This document shows positions 1-7,575 of a stretch of 52,203 nt of DNA, piece after piece (position 1 is the stretch's first letter; each line of letters starts with the position of its first letter). The position numbers were made by a program, and so were the translations under genes. Origin of the DNA: an uncultured Collinsella sp. (GTDB taxonomy: Bacteria; Actinomycetota; Coriobacteriia; Coriobacteriales; Coriobacteriaceae); the NCBI GenBank assembly GCA_902464965.1, contig CABQLI010000005.1, positions 1 through 52,203 of the forward strand, given 5' to 3'. Under the pieces are notes generated by a model that was not told the origin of the DNA, ran no database searches, and was given only the letters and a program-made list of their open reading frames with translations.

Positions 1-1022
1 CCGTCGCGCCCGCGCCCGAGGCCGCGCCCGCAGCCACCGAGGCCGCATCGGAGTCCAATGACCGCCTGGCCGCCATGATGCGCCGCAGCGCCCGCCGCGA
101 GGAAGCCTACGTGCCCACCTCGCAGCTCCGCCGCTTCACCCTGCCCGATTCGGCGCCCATCATGCGCCGCGTCATGGGCTTTCTGTCCGACCAGGCCCGC
201 ACGCTCATCCATGCCGGCGTGTCGCGCGACCGCATCTGCATCGATCCTGGCCCGGGCTTTGGTAAGTCGGCTAACGAGGACATCGTCATCCAGCGCGAGA
301 CTGCCAAGATGGCGTCACTGGGCTATCCGCTCATGTGTGCCGTGTCGCGCAAGCGCTTTGTGGGCGCCGTCTCGGGCGTGACCGAGGCCGCCGAGCGCGA
401 TGCCGCTACGTTTGGCGTGTGCCTGGGCGCCATCCAGGCCGGTGCCAACATCGTGCGCGTGCACGACGCCGCGGGTTTTGCGCAGTTCCTGAACGGCTAC
501 TGGGCGGTTGCCAAGCCACAGCCGCGCCGCGCGTTTGTGGCCGTGGGCTCCAACCTGGGGCATCGCTGCGACAACATCCGCGCCGCACGCGAGATGATCG
601 CCGAGATTCCACTCACCTGCGTGTCTAACTCCTCCAAGATTTACGAGAGCGAGCCGGCCTACGAGACGCGCCAGGACGCGTTTGCCAACGCCGTCATCGA
701 GATCAAGACCGAGCTGGCGCCGCTGGTGCTGCTCGATGAGCTCATGAAGATCGAGGCCGAGCTGGGGCGCGACCGCTCCAAGAAGGCCAAGGCCAACGGT
801 CCGCGCACCATCGACCTGGACCTGCTGTGGATGGACGGCGAGACCCACGGCGGCAAAAAGCTGCGCCTGCCGCATCCGCTGATCGGCGAACGCGACTTTG
901 TGCTGGTGCCGCTCGAGGACCTGATGCACGACCCGGCGCGGTTCTTCCGCTACAACGGTGTCGAGGTCAAGGAGCCCGAGGACCGCGTGGGCCATATCGT
1001 GGGTGAATTGGGGCGTATGTAG
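1..1022 (+). CDS. folP-folK: Dihydropteroate synthase / HPPK fusion (partial, 5' end outside window)
   Basis: The reading frame is open to the left edge, so the N-terminus is missing. The first half carries the C-terminal part of a dihydropteroate synthase, with the IDPGPGFGK motif and the SRKRFVG pterin/sulfonamide-site motif. From about position 530 the frame continues into 6-hydroxymethyl-7,8-dihydropterin pyrophosphokinase, recognisable from FVAVGSNLG at its start, the ESEPAYET segment and the signature GPRTIDLDLLW. The product would catalyse two consecutive steps of folate synthesis: HPPK makes the pterin pyrophosphate and DHPS joins it to p-aminobenzoate. Visible residues just before the DHPS motifs (MMRRSARREEAYVP) follow an Ala/Pro/Glu-rich stretch that is probably a linker or insertion. 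The next gene starts immediately after the stop codon, which suggests co-transcription. Confidence 0.9.
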   Translation, partial: VAPAPEAAPAATEAASESNDRLAAMMRRSARREEAYVPTSQLRRFTLPDSAPIMRRVMGFLSDQARTLIHAGVSRDRICIDPGPGFGKSANEDIVIQRETAKMASLGYPLMCAVSRKRFVGAVSGVTEAAERDAATFGVCLGAIQAGANIVRVHDAAGFAQFLNGYWAVAKPQPRRAFVAVGSNLGHRCDNIRAAREMIAEIPLTCVSNSSKIYESEPAYETRQDAFANAVIEIKTELAPLVLLDELMKIEAELGRDRSKKAKANGPRTIDLDLLWMDGETHGGKKLRLPHPLIGERDFVLVPLEDLMHDPARFFRYNGVEVKEPEDRVGHIVGELGRM

Positions 1023-1724
1023 ATGATCGAGATGAATGCTGTTGCCGCCGGTACCGAGCTTGACGCCGCGCGTGACGCGGGCCGCGAGGGTGCGTCCGCG
1101 GGCTGGTGCGCTTGGAGCGCGGGCGAGGCGTCGTTGACGTTTTCGCTGGTCGTGCGCCCGGATGTGAACATGCATGCCTTCCACGGCCTGCCGTTTGTGG
1201 CCGCGATGGGCATGATGGACGCGCTCGTGGGAACGGCTGCGGCACCGGGGCTGGGCCTTGCCGGCAAGGTGGGTATTCAGTGGCCGAGCGACATTGTGTG
1301 CGGCGCGCCCGCGTTTGAGACGTCGTTCGCGCGCGTCGCCGTCAACGGTGGTGCCGGTGCTGCGGGCATGTTCGGTGCCGTGACGGTGGATATTGAGCGT
1401 TCGGCGCTGAGCGAGCTTGGTGTGGACGTGGCTGACGAAGCGCTGGTCGAGACGCTGACCGCCGCCGTGCTGGCCCGCGTGGACGCCTGGGCGGTTGTTG
1501 CCAACACGCCGCAAGGCGCCGCAGGGCCGCTGGCTCCCGTGCTGGGCGAGTACTTCGACATGGTGCCGCTGCTGGGCCGCCAAGTTGCGGCGGTGTCGCC
1601 CAACGGTTTGCCGCTTGCGGTCGGTGTGTTTGCGGGCCTGGACATCTGGGGTCGCGCGACCATCAAGACCGATGCCGGCGAGCAGGAGTTTCCGCCCGAG
1701 GCTGTACGAATTCGCGGACTGTAA
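1023..1724 (+). CDS. Biotin-protein-ligase-like protein, apparently lacking key residues
   Basis: The 233-residue protein aligns by eye with the catalytic and C-terminal domains of biotin protein ligase (BirA). IQWPSDIV sits where KWPNDI is expected, an SLVVRP segment matches the strand after the biotin loop, and the C-terminal GVFAGLDIWGRATIKT resembles the SH3-like domain pattern. The glycine/arginine-rich biotinyl-AMP loop (GRGRxGR) is not present and the lysine of KWPND is glutamine here, so normal ligase activity is doubtful. There is no N-terminal DNA-binding domain. The start codon directly abuts the preceding stop, and an in-frame ATG nine bases later is an alternative. Location between folate and coaX genes is compatible with a cofactor role. 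It could be a divergent ligase or a lipoate/biotin-binding relative. Confidence 0.6.
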   Translation: MIEMNAVAAGTELDAARDAGREGASAGWCAWSAGEASLTFSLVVRPDVNMHAFHGLPFVAAMGMMDALVGTAAAPGLGLAGKVGIQWPSDIVCGAPAFETSFARVAVNGGAGAAGMFGAVTVDIERSALSELGVDVADEALVETLTAAVLARVDAWAVVANTPQGAAGPLAPVLGEYFDMVPLLGRQVAAVSPNGLPLAVGVFAGLDIWGRATIKTDAGEQEFPPEAVRIRGL

Positions 1725-1761
1725 CGCGTAGCGCCCGCGCCCAAAGATAACGACGACAACA

Positions 1762-1793
1762 AGACCCTCCTCGGCCTGTGCCGGGGAGGGTCT
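1762..1793 (+). terminator. Strong hairpin after the folate/biotin-ligase-like genes
   Basis: Arms AGACCCTCCTCGGC and GCCGGGGAGGGTCT pair over 14 bases with one T-G wobble around a CTGT loop, 38 bases after the stop codon. There is no clear T-run afterwards, so it may stop transcription poorly or protect the mRNA end. Confidence 0.6.
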
Positions 1794-1824
1794 CGCCTAT
1801 CTGGGGAATGGGGTTGCCAGCGCT

Positions 1825-1865
1825 CTATTCCTCAAAAATGAAAATTTTTCGTTTTTGAGGAATAG
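1825..1865. repeat. 41-bp palindrome, copy 1 (CTATTCCTC family)
   Basis: Arms CTATTCCTCAAAAA and TTTTTGAGGAATAG match exactly over 14 bp. The inner part (GAAAA/TTTTC around one T) also pairs, so the whole element folds into one hairpin. It lies upstream of the DUF4143 ATPase gene. Confidence 0.9.
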
Positions 1866-1910
1866 AATTAAGCCAGCTCGGCCTTTTGCGAGGTATATTC
1901 GTTGCAGAGC

Positions 1911-1951
1911 CTATTCCTCAAAACTGAAAAATTTTCGTTTTTGAGGAATAG
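1911..1951. repeat. 41-bp palindrome, copy 2 (CTATTCCTC family)
   Basis: Same 41-bp layout as the copy 86 bp upstream, with 13-bp perfect outer arms (CTATTCCTCAAAA), one internal mismatch and the GAAAA/TTTTC inner stem around a single A. It ends 26 bp before the ATPase start codon, so it would lie in the 5' leader or overlap the promoter of that gene. Confidence 0.9.
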
Positions 1952-1977
1952 CGATAAAATACCGCGAGGAGGCCCCA

Positions 1978-3174
1978 ATGAAACTCATCAATAGAACGTC
2001 ATATATGGACACGTTGACGAACCTTATTGGCGTGCCGGACATCAAGGTCATCACGGGCATTCGGCGTAGCGGTAAATCAAAATTGCTCGAGGCCCTCCGC
2101 GATTACGTGGAGGCAAATCTGTCCAATTCGAATGTCATCCATATCAACTACAACCTCGATGAGTTCGAGGGCCTGCTCGAATATCATGCCCTGCTCGCCT
2201 ATGTAAAAGAGCATCGAGTGTCCGGCAAGCAAAACTTCCTGCTTATCGACGAGGTTCAGATGTGCGACGGTTTTGAGCGTGCGATCAACAGCCTTCACGC
2301 ATCCGAGCAGTACGATATCTTCATCACCGGATCGAATGCCTTTTTGCTGTCGAGCGATCTGTCGACGCTCTTTACGGGGCGCACCTTCGAGATCGAGGTT
2401 TTTCCATTCTCGTTTGAGGAGTATCGTTTCTATGGCGACGAGGGCGAGGTCGACCGCGACTTCGATGAGTACGCGAGAACCGGCGGTATGTCCGGCTCTT
2501 ACCCTTATCCACTGCAGGAGCAGCGCTATCAATATCTCTCCAACGTCTTCAAGACGCTCATTGTGAGAGATATCGTGCAGCGGCATAACGTGAGAAACGA
2601 ATCGGCGCTGCTGCGCATTGCCGATTACATGATGGACAACGTTTCCAACATTACGTCGGCACGCAACATTACTGATGCATTAAATGCGGATGGGCTAAAG
2701 ATTACGAACAAGACGGTCGGCACGTACATGGGGTACCTGTGCGATGCGTTTGCCTTCTATAAAGTTCGTCGGTACGACATTCGCGGCAAAAAATACCTTA
2801 AGAGCGGCGAGAAGTACTATCTGGCGGACCATGCGTTTAAATATGCGCTTCTTGGTACACGTGATATGGATTGGGGACGCGTATACGAGAACATGGTGGC
2901 AATCGAGCTGCTGCGTCGCGGATACGAGGTATACGTCGGCGTGCTCTATAAAAAGGAAATAGACTTTGTAGCAATCAAGCGGAGCGAGAAACTCTACATT
3001 CAGGTGAGCGACGACATCAGCTCGGATAAGACATTTGAACGCGAGATTTCGCCACTGCTGAGCATTGGCGATGCGTATCCCAAGATGATTCTCGCCCGCA
3101 CACATCACGAGGCCACGGATCGCGACGGAGTGCAGATCGTGGACCTGGCGAGGTGGTTGTGCGGCGAGGCGTAG
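1978..3174 (+). CDS. AAA-type ATPase of the DUF4143 family
   Basis: The 398-residue protein has the full architecture of the ATP-binding/DUF4143 family. Walker A GIRRSGKSKLL is near residue 25, Walker B LLIDEVQMC is near 85-95, and a sensor-like ITGSNAFLLSSDLS and the SFEEY motif follow. The C-terminal domain contains YENMVAIELLRRGYEVY and KEIDFVA...YIQVS, a pattern reminiscent of degenerate PD-(D/E)XK nuclease folds. A good ribosome-binding site (GAGGAGG) precedes the ATG. Base composition is visibly more AT-rich than the neighbours, suggesting transfer. Copies of one 41-bp palindrome lie on both sides of the gene, two before and one after. The cellular role of this family is not settled; no substrate is assigned here. 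Confidence 0.88.
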   Translation: MKLINRTSYMDTLTNLIGVPDIKVITGIRRSGKSKLLEALRDYVEANLSNSNVIHINYNLDEFEGLLEYHALLAYVKEHRVSGKQNFLLIDEVQMCDGFERAINSLHASEQYDIFITGSNAFLLSSDLSTLFTGRTFEIEVFPFSFEEYRFYGDEGEVDRDFDEYARTGGMSGSYPYPLQEQRYQYLSNVFKTLIVRDIVQRHNVRNESALLRIADYMMDNVSNITSARNITDALNADGLKITNKTVGTYMGYLCDAFAFYKVRRYDIRGKKYLKSGEKYYLADHAFKYALLGTRDMDWGRVYENMVAIELLRRGYEVYVGVLYKKEIDFVAIKRSEKLYIQVSDDISSDKTFEREISPLLSIGDAYPKMILARTHHEATDRDGVQIVDLARWLCGEA

Positions 3175-3182
3175 CAGAAAGC

Positions 3183-3223
3183 CTATTCCTCAAAAATGAA
3201 AATAATTCAGTTTTGAGGAATAG
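3183..3223. repeat. 41-bp palindrome, copy 3 (CTATTCCTC family)
   Basis: Third copy with arms CTATTCCTCAAAA and TTTTGAGGAATAG, eight bases after the ATPase stop codon. It lies between two convergent genes and could act as a bidirectional terminator as well as a family member of the upstream copies. Confidence 0.9.
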
Positions 3224-3272
3224 GATTGGCGGCTGGTTGCTGTGAGCTGGTGCACGCGACCCGGCGTTCGCC

Positions 3273-4046
3273 CTATCCTTCCTCCTGCATGCGGCGGTAG
3301 ATTTCGCAGATACCCTTGATGGTGAGCTGTCCGTCGACCACGTCGAAGGCGTCGGTCGAATCGGCGACGATGCTGGCGAGACCGCCCGTGGCGATAACGG
3401 TGGCGTCCTCGCGGCCCAGCTCGCGCTTCATGCGCGCGACCAGGCCCTCAGCCATTGCGGCGGCGCCCGTTACGGCGCCGACCTTGATGCACTCCTCGGT
3501 ATCGCGGCCGATGGCGTGCTCGGGCGCCTCGAGCGGAACGCTGGCGAGCTTGGCGGCTCGGGCGGCGAGCGCGTCCATCGAAATGCGGATGCCCGGCGCA
3601 ATCGCTCCACCAATGTAATAACCGTCCTCATCGATGACGTCGATATTGGTTGCGGTGCCAAAGTCCACCACGATCGCCGGCGCGCCGTAGAAGGTCTCGG
3701 CTGCGACGGCGTTGGCGATGCGGTCGGCACCCACGGCCTGGGGGCGTGCCGCACGCAGCTTGGTTACGGCTGCCGTCTGCGGCCCGATGACGATGGCATC
3801 CGCCGCGATGCGGTCGGCCACGGCGTGCCACTCGCGCGAGAGCTGCGGCACCACGCCCGCAAAGGCGATCGCGTCGACCGCGTCGAGCGAAAGGCCGTAC
3901 ATCTTAAAGAAACCCATCAGGCGCACATGGATCTCGTCGGCGGTATAGGAGCGGTCGGTGGGCATGCGCCACGACTGCACCAGCTCGTCTCCGTCAAACA
4001 GGCCCATGGCCGTCTGTGTGTTACCCATATCGATAGCGAGCAGCAT
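3273..4046 (-). CDS. coaX: Type III pantothenate kinase
   Basis: This 257-residue protein phosphorylates pantothenate, the first step of coenzyme A synthesis. It is of the ASKHA-fold type III class. Visible motifs are the phosphate-binding AIDMGNTQT at the N-terminus, the conserved AVGADRIANAVAA and VDFGTATNIDVI in the middle, and GGAIAPGIRISMDAL, which matches the family's substrate-side loop. The start chosen is the ATG directly before LLAIDMGN, preceded by a GGGAG ribosome-binding site at good spacing. The frame continues upstream across the antisense of the tRNA-fMet gene, and that extension is spurious. Length agrees with the usual family size of about 255 residues. Confidence 0.93.
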   Translation of the reverse strand: MLLAIDMGNTQTAMGLFDGDELVQSWRMPTDRSYTADEIHVRLMGFFKMYGLSLDAVDAIAFAGVVPQLSREWHAVADRIAADAIVIGPQTAAVTKLRAARPQAVGADRIANAVAAETFYGAPAIVVDFGTATNIDVIDEDGYYIGGAIAPGIRISMDALAARAAKLASVPLEAPEHAIGRDTEECIKVGAVTGAAAMAEGLVARMKRELGREDATVIATGGLASIVADSTDAFDVVDGQLTIKGICEIYRRMQEEG

Positions 4047-4242
4047 GTCTACTCCCGGTGTCGGCATAAAAGGACGCGCACCATTGTATACGTGCCGTCG
4101 ACGGCGCTCGGCTGCGATTCGTTTACGGTGATAGGGGCTGAGGGGTTTAAATATGAAGGAATTATGCTCTACGAGATTTTCCTTGCCGTTTACCGAACTT
4201 CCGCGTAATATTCTTTCTTGCGCACATGAGGCGCCCAGACAT

Positions 4243-4319
4243 TGCGGGGTGGAGCAGTCTGGTAGCTCGCCGGGCTCATAACCCGGAGGTCGTAGGTTCA
4301 AATCCTGCCCCCGCGACCA
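4243..4319 (+). tRNA. Initiator tRNA-Met (CAT anticodon)
   Basis: The 77-nt sequence folds as a full cloverleaf with an encoded CCA end. The acceptor stem GCGGGG/CCCCGC ends in a weak U1-G72 pair. The D-loop is AGCAGTCTGGTAGCT, the anticodon stem CCGGG/CCCGG encloses CTCATAA, and the T-arm holds GGTTCAAATCC. The weak first pair and the run of three G-C pairs in the anticodon stem are the hallmarks of the formyl-methionine initiator rather than the elongator. Confidence 0.96.
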
Positions 4320-4328
4320 AGAACTTGC

Positions 4329-4358
4329 AGCTCGTCGGCCTGGCCGGCGAGCTTTTTT
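4329..4358 (+). terminator. Rho-independent terminator of tRNA-fMet
   Basis: Stem AGCTCGTCGGCC / GGCCGGCGAGCT with one wobble pair and a two-base loop, followed directly by a run of six T, ten bases past the CCA end. Confidence 0.88.
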
Positions 4359-4407
4359 GTTATCCCGGGATCGTTTCCTCGGTTCAATTCCCAGCCTCTC
4401 AAACAAA

Positions 4408-4464
4408 ATCTCGATCTGTAACATCTAGACCCGATTTGGGCGGCTAGGTGTTACAGGTCGAGAT
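4408..4464. repeat. Tandem palindrome, copy 1 (TCTCGATCTGTAAC family)
   Basis: Arms ATCTCGATCTGTAAC and GTTACAGGTCGAGAT pair with one mismatch around a GC-richer centre that itself contains CCC..GGG. A second copy with the same outer arms and a different centre starts 26 bp downstream. Confidence 0.8.
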
Positions 4465-4489
4465 ATACCGGTGGGTTGGGTCGTGTTTG

Positions 4490-4544
4490 TCTCGATCTGT
4501 AACAGTAAGACCCAGTTTTGCCGCGTAACTGTTACAGATTGAGA
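4490..4544. repeat. Tandem palindrome, copy 2 (TCTCGATCTGTAAC family)
   Basis: Arms TCTCGATCTGTAACAGT and ACTGTTACAGATTGAGA pair over 17 bp with one mismatch. It shares outer-arm sequence with copy 1 but not the centre, as expected for a repeated palindromic intergenic element. Confidence 0.8.
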
Positions 4545-4609
4545 TAAACCGACGGGCCGCCCCGCCCATCCCCATCCACCTGCCGCTACCTGCTGTCCGC
4601 CGATTTCCG

Positions 4610-4639
4610 TTGCGCTGTTGTATTCCCATGCCATATCCT
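4610..4639 (+). promoter_or_regulatory. Possible promoter for the flavin reductase gene
   Basis: TTGCGC and TATCCT are separated by 18 bp, about 50 bp before the start codon. Both boxes are only partial matches to the sigma-70 consensus. Confidence 0.35.
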
Positions 4640-4691
4640 CTAGACAACTACGCGGCATCATCGCCGCCGCGCCTACAAGAGAGGAATGTCC

Positions 4692-6722
4692 ATGACCGCA
4701 CCTGCACCCAAGCTGCTCCAGCCCATTACGGTTGGCCCCCTTGAGCTCAAAAACCGCATTATGTTCCCGCCGCTGACCACCGGCTACGAGGAGCGCGATG
4801 GCTCCATTGGCGAGCGCAGCCTGGCTTTTTACGAGCGCTTGGCCCGTGGCGGCGTGAGCTACATCGTCATCGGCGACGTTGCTCCCGTCATGACCGCAAG
4901 CCCCACGCCCAAGCTGGCGACCGACGCCCAAATCCCCACGTTTAAGGCCCTGGCCGATGCCGTCCACAAGCACGGCGCCAAGGTCGCGCTGCAGCTGTTC
5001 CACCCCGAGTACGACGTGCCCGGCGTCGGCCGCATGGTCATGGGATCCATGGCCGCCGCCAAGGCCGCGCAGGAGGCCAAGGCCGCCGGCGACGAGGAGA
5101 CCTTTGCCGCCAAGATGGCCGAGTCCAACGAGATCCGCAACCAGGCCTACGCCAAGCTGCACCACGACATGCAGCACTTTGTGAACGAGGCGAGTGTGGA
5201 GCAGCTCACCCAGATCAAGGAGGCTATCGCCGCCTCGGCCGCTCGTGCGCAGCAGGCCGGGATCGATGCCATCGAGGTCCACGGCGACCGCCTGGTAGGT
5301 TCGTTGTGCTCGGCCATCCTCAACCAGCGCACCGACGAGTACGGCGGCTCGTTCGAGAACCGCGTTCGCTACGCGCTGGAGGTCGTCGCTGCCATTAAGG
5401 AAGCCGCGCCGCAGCTGATGGTGGAGTACAAGCTCCCCGTGATCATGGAGAACCCCGACGGCACGCCGCGCGGCAAGGGTGGCCTGCAGCCCGACGAGGC
5501 CTGCGAGTTTGCCAAGCTGCTCGAGGGCGCGGGCATCGACATGATCCAGGTCGCACAGGCCAACCACACCGGCAACATGGGCGACACCATTCCGCCCATG
5601 GGCGCCATGCCCTACAACTGGACGCTGCCCGTGGCCGAGCGCGTCAAGGCCCTGGTCTCCGTGCCGGTGGCAACCGTGGGCCGTGTTGTCTCGGTCGAGG
5701 CCGGCGAGAAGATTCTGGAAGACGGCGCGGCCGACATCATCGCCTACGGCCGCTCGCTCATGTGCGACCCCGACATTGCGCTGAAGGCCGCCACGGGTGA
5801 GCCCATCCGCGAGTGCCTCAACTGCAACAAGGGTTGCGTCGACGCGATTCAAAACCGCAAGTACATTTCGTGCGTGCTCAACGCCGAGAACGGCGACGAG
5901 GCGACCATCGCCATTAAGCCGGGCGAGGGCGACAAGAAGATTGCCGTGGTGGGCGGCGGTATTGCCGGCCTGGAGGCCGCGCGCGTGGCGGCCAAGCGCG
6001 GCTACGACGTGACCGTCTACGAGGCGAGCGATCATCTGGGCGGCCAGATTGTGCTGGCGGCCGCGCCCCCGCGTAAGGATGAGATCATGCGCTCGGTCGA
6101 GTACTACGAGAAGATTCTGCCCGGCCTGGGCGTGAAAGTTGAACTCAACCATGCCGCCAGCCCCGCGGATCTCAACGCCGCCGACGCCGCGATTGTGGCA
6201 GTGGGCGCGCACGACGTGGTCATCCCCGTTCCGGGTGCCGATTCGGAGAAGGTCGTCTCGAGCTGGGACGTGCTGGCCGGCAAGGTGGAGCTTACGGGCC
6301 GCGTCGCTGTCATTGGCGGCGGCCTGGTGGGCACCGAGACTGCCGAGTACCTGCTGCAGCACGGTTGCGAGGTGGCGATCGTGGAGATGCTCGACAAGAT
6401 TGCCGCAGGCGAGTCCGAGACCATTCTGCCGCTGATCATGAGCGACTTTGCAGAGCACAACGTGGAGCAGCACGTTAAGACCCGCCTGACCGCCATTACC
6501 GACGAGGGCGTGGAGGCCATTCGCACCACCGAGGACGGCGCCGAGGAGCCGGTGAAGATCGCCTGCGATTACGTGGTGATGGCCGTGGGCTCCAAGGCCA
6601 ACGCGTTTGACCTGGATGGCGTGACGGTGCCCGTGACCTGCGTGGGCGACTGCTCGGGTGAGCGCACCGCCGACATCGCGAGCGCCATTCGCACGGCGTA
6701 TCACGCGGCCAACGAGCTGTAG
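4692..6722 (+). CDS. NADH:flavin oxidoreductase of the 2,4-dienoyl-CoA reductase / 2-enoate reductase type
   Basis: The 676-residue protein has three parts. Residues 1 to about 350 form an old-yellow-enzyme TIM barrel (ITVGPLELKNRIMFPP; RTDEYGGSFENRVRYALEV). Cysteines 375, 378, 382 and 394 (CxxC x3 C x11 C) bind a 4Fe-4S cluster. The C-terminal half holds an FAD-binding Rossmann motif (VVGGGIAGLEAA, about 418-429) and an NAD(P)H motif (VIGGGLVGTETAEY, about 540-553). Members reduce activated C=C bonds, moving electrons from NADH through FAD and the cluster to FMN. The usual substrate-side VHGAHGYL reads VHGDRLVG (His197 kept, second His and Tyr lost), so the substrate is probably not typical. 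The second ATG is chosen because GAGAGG sits seven bases before it. Confidence 0.88.
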   Translation: MTAPAPKLLQPITVGPLELKNRIMFPPLTTGYEERDGSIGERSLAFYERLARGGVSYIVIGDVAPVMTASPTPKLATDAQIPTFKALADAVHKHGAKVALQLFHPEYDVPGVGRMVMGSMAAAKAAQEAKAAGDEETFAAKMAESNEIRNQAYAKLHHDMQHFVNEASVEQLTQIKEAIAASAARAQQAGIDAIEVHGDRLVGSLCSAILNQRTDEYGGSFENRVRYALEVVAAIKEAAPQLMVEYKLPVIMENPDGTPRGKGGLQPDEACEFAKLLEGAGIDMIQVAQANHTGNMGDTIPPMGAMPYNWTLPVAERVKALVSVPVATVGRVVSVEAGEKILEDGAADIIAYGRSLMCDPDIALKAATGEPIRECLNCNKGCVDAIQNRKYISCVLNAENGDEATIAIKPGEGDKKIAVVGGGIAGLEAARVAAKRGYDVTVYEASDHLGGQIVLAAAPPRKDEIMRSVEYYEKILPGLGVKVELNHAASPADLNAADAAIVAVGAHDVVIPVPGADSEKVVSSWDVLAGKVELTGRVAVIGGGLVGTETAEYLLQHGCEVAIVEMLDKIAAGESETILPLIMSDFAEHNVEQHVKTRLTAITDEGVEAIRTTEDGAEEPVKIACDYVVMAVGSKANAFDLDGVTVPVTCVGDCSGERTADIASAIRTAYHAANEL

Positions 6723-6797
6723 TTGAACATCGCGGCCAGGCGGGGCGGTAGCACGGATCCGTCTCGCCCGGCTGTGTCCCGTCGGGTGTCAACCGGT

Positions 6798-6833
6798 GCG
6801 GGGCCTGCAAGCGCAGCAGGTCCCGCCCTTTTT
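6798..6833 (+). terminator. Rho-independent terminator of the flavin reductase gene
   Basis: Eleven-base stem GCGGGGCCTGC / GCAGGTCCCGC (one wobble), seven-base loop, followed by CCTTTTT. Confidence 0.85.
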
Positions 6834-7092
6834 GTTTTGCTCCGATGAATGGCAATGCGCGGTAATCATGAGGAGTGAGGACGTCTACTGCCTTGCAGAT
6901 CACTCAAAATTATTGGGGGAGGGGTTAATAACTATATCCTCTATACCAAAGGACATAAAGAGATGCCAATTTTGTTGACAAGCGAATGACGATTAGCTGC
7001 GAGTCAGCTACCAGCGTAAATAATCGATAAAGAAATGTCGTAATTTGGTGCCAAATGCCCAGATAACGCCGCGTCTACTTTAATTAACTGCT

Positions 7093-7121
7093 TTGAGCAA
7101 ACAGTAAAATGCTACTATCTA
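7093..7121 (+). promoter_or_regulatory. Possible promoter for the small HTH gene
   Basis: TTGAGC and TATCTA are separated by exactly 17 bp, about 45 bp before the start codon, in an AT-rich context. Confidence 0.45.
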
Positions 7122-7162
7122 ACTTGCACGTAAGAAAGCAGATTAACGGTTAAGGCTAAGAA

Positions 7163-7567
7163 GTGGCAGGTATGTCGGAAGCAACTAGGACTCGCACGCA
7201 TGCGCCCGAGGTTAGGCAGCGCGCCGTCGAGATCCTCCAAGAGGGGGTCGGTCATCGCGCCCTCGCCGCGGAGCTTGGCATTCCCCAGGCCACGGCTCGT
7301 CAGTGGGCCCGCGCGTATGCCGTGGGCGGTGCCGACGCCGTTCTCAATGCGGGCGCTCGTCATCATACCTATTCGTACGACGTCAAGCTCGCCGTGGTAA
7401 AGGATCGCCTGGAAAACGGCCTGACGGTTCGCGAGGCCATGATCAAGCACAAGATTCCCAGCGAGTCTTCGGTCAAGGCTTGGTGTCGTCAGTATCGCGA
7501 TGGCGGTGCCGACGCGCTTATCGATAAGCCGCGCGGTCGCAAGCCGCGCGTTAAGCAGGCAGAGTAG
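7163..7567 (+). CDS. Small two-unit helix-turn-helix protein, transposase-orfA-like
   Basis: The 134-residue basic protein contains two successive helix-turn-helix units. The first (EVRQRAVEILQEG...ALAAELGIPQATARQWARAY, about residues 16-53) and the second (VKLAVVKDRLENG...KIPSESSVKAWCRQYRDGG, about 74-117) resemble the DNA-binding part of IS3-family OrfA and related helix-turn-helix proteins. There is no DDE catalytic partner downstream and no terminal inverted repeats, so it is either an isolated relic or a domesticated DNA-binding protein. A GTG start is used here; an ATG three codons later is equally possible. It ends in GRKPRVKQAE, a basic tail. A terminator follows, so it is transcribed alone. 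Confidence 0.75.
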   Translation: MAGMSEATRTRTHAPEVRQRAVEILQEGVGHRALAAELGIPQATARQWARAYAVGGADAVLNAGARHHTYSYDVKLAVVKDRLENGLTVREAMIKHKIPSESSVKAWCRQYRDGGADALIDKPRGRKPRVKQAE

Positions 7568-7575
7568 CAAGAGGG

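Larger units (their letters stand above)
6723..7162. other. Intergenic region, AT-rich in its second half
   Basis: Apart from the terminator near its start and a candidate promoter near its end, no gene is supported. A 60-codon open frame covering the terminator has no ribosome-binding site or recognisable features. From about 6890 the sequence is clearly more AT-rich than the rest of the window. Confidence 0.6.

Noticed and set aside
4047..4424. N-terminal extension of coaX
   Set aside because: The extension would be read from the antisense of tRNA-fMet and its terminator. The internal ATG has a proper ribosome-binding site and gives the normal family length.
4425..6704. Very long minus-strand open frame opposite the flavin reductase gene
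   Set aside because: It is the mirror of a high-GC coding frame, has a His/Gly/Leu-biased composition without family motifs, and the plus strand carries an unmistakable enzyme. Similar long antisense frames at 315-1583, 9469-11265, 14438-18727 and 33286-35739 were dropped for the same reason.
6796..6978. Sixty-codon open frame after the flavin reductase gene
   Set aside because: It runs through the terminator hairpin, has no ribosome-binding site and no recognisable protein features.
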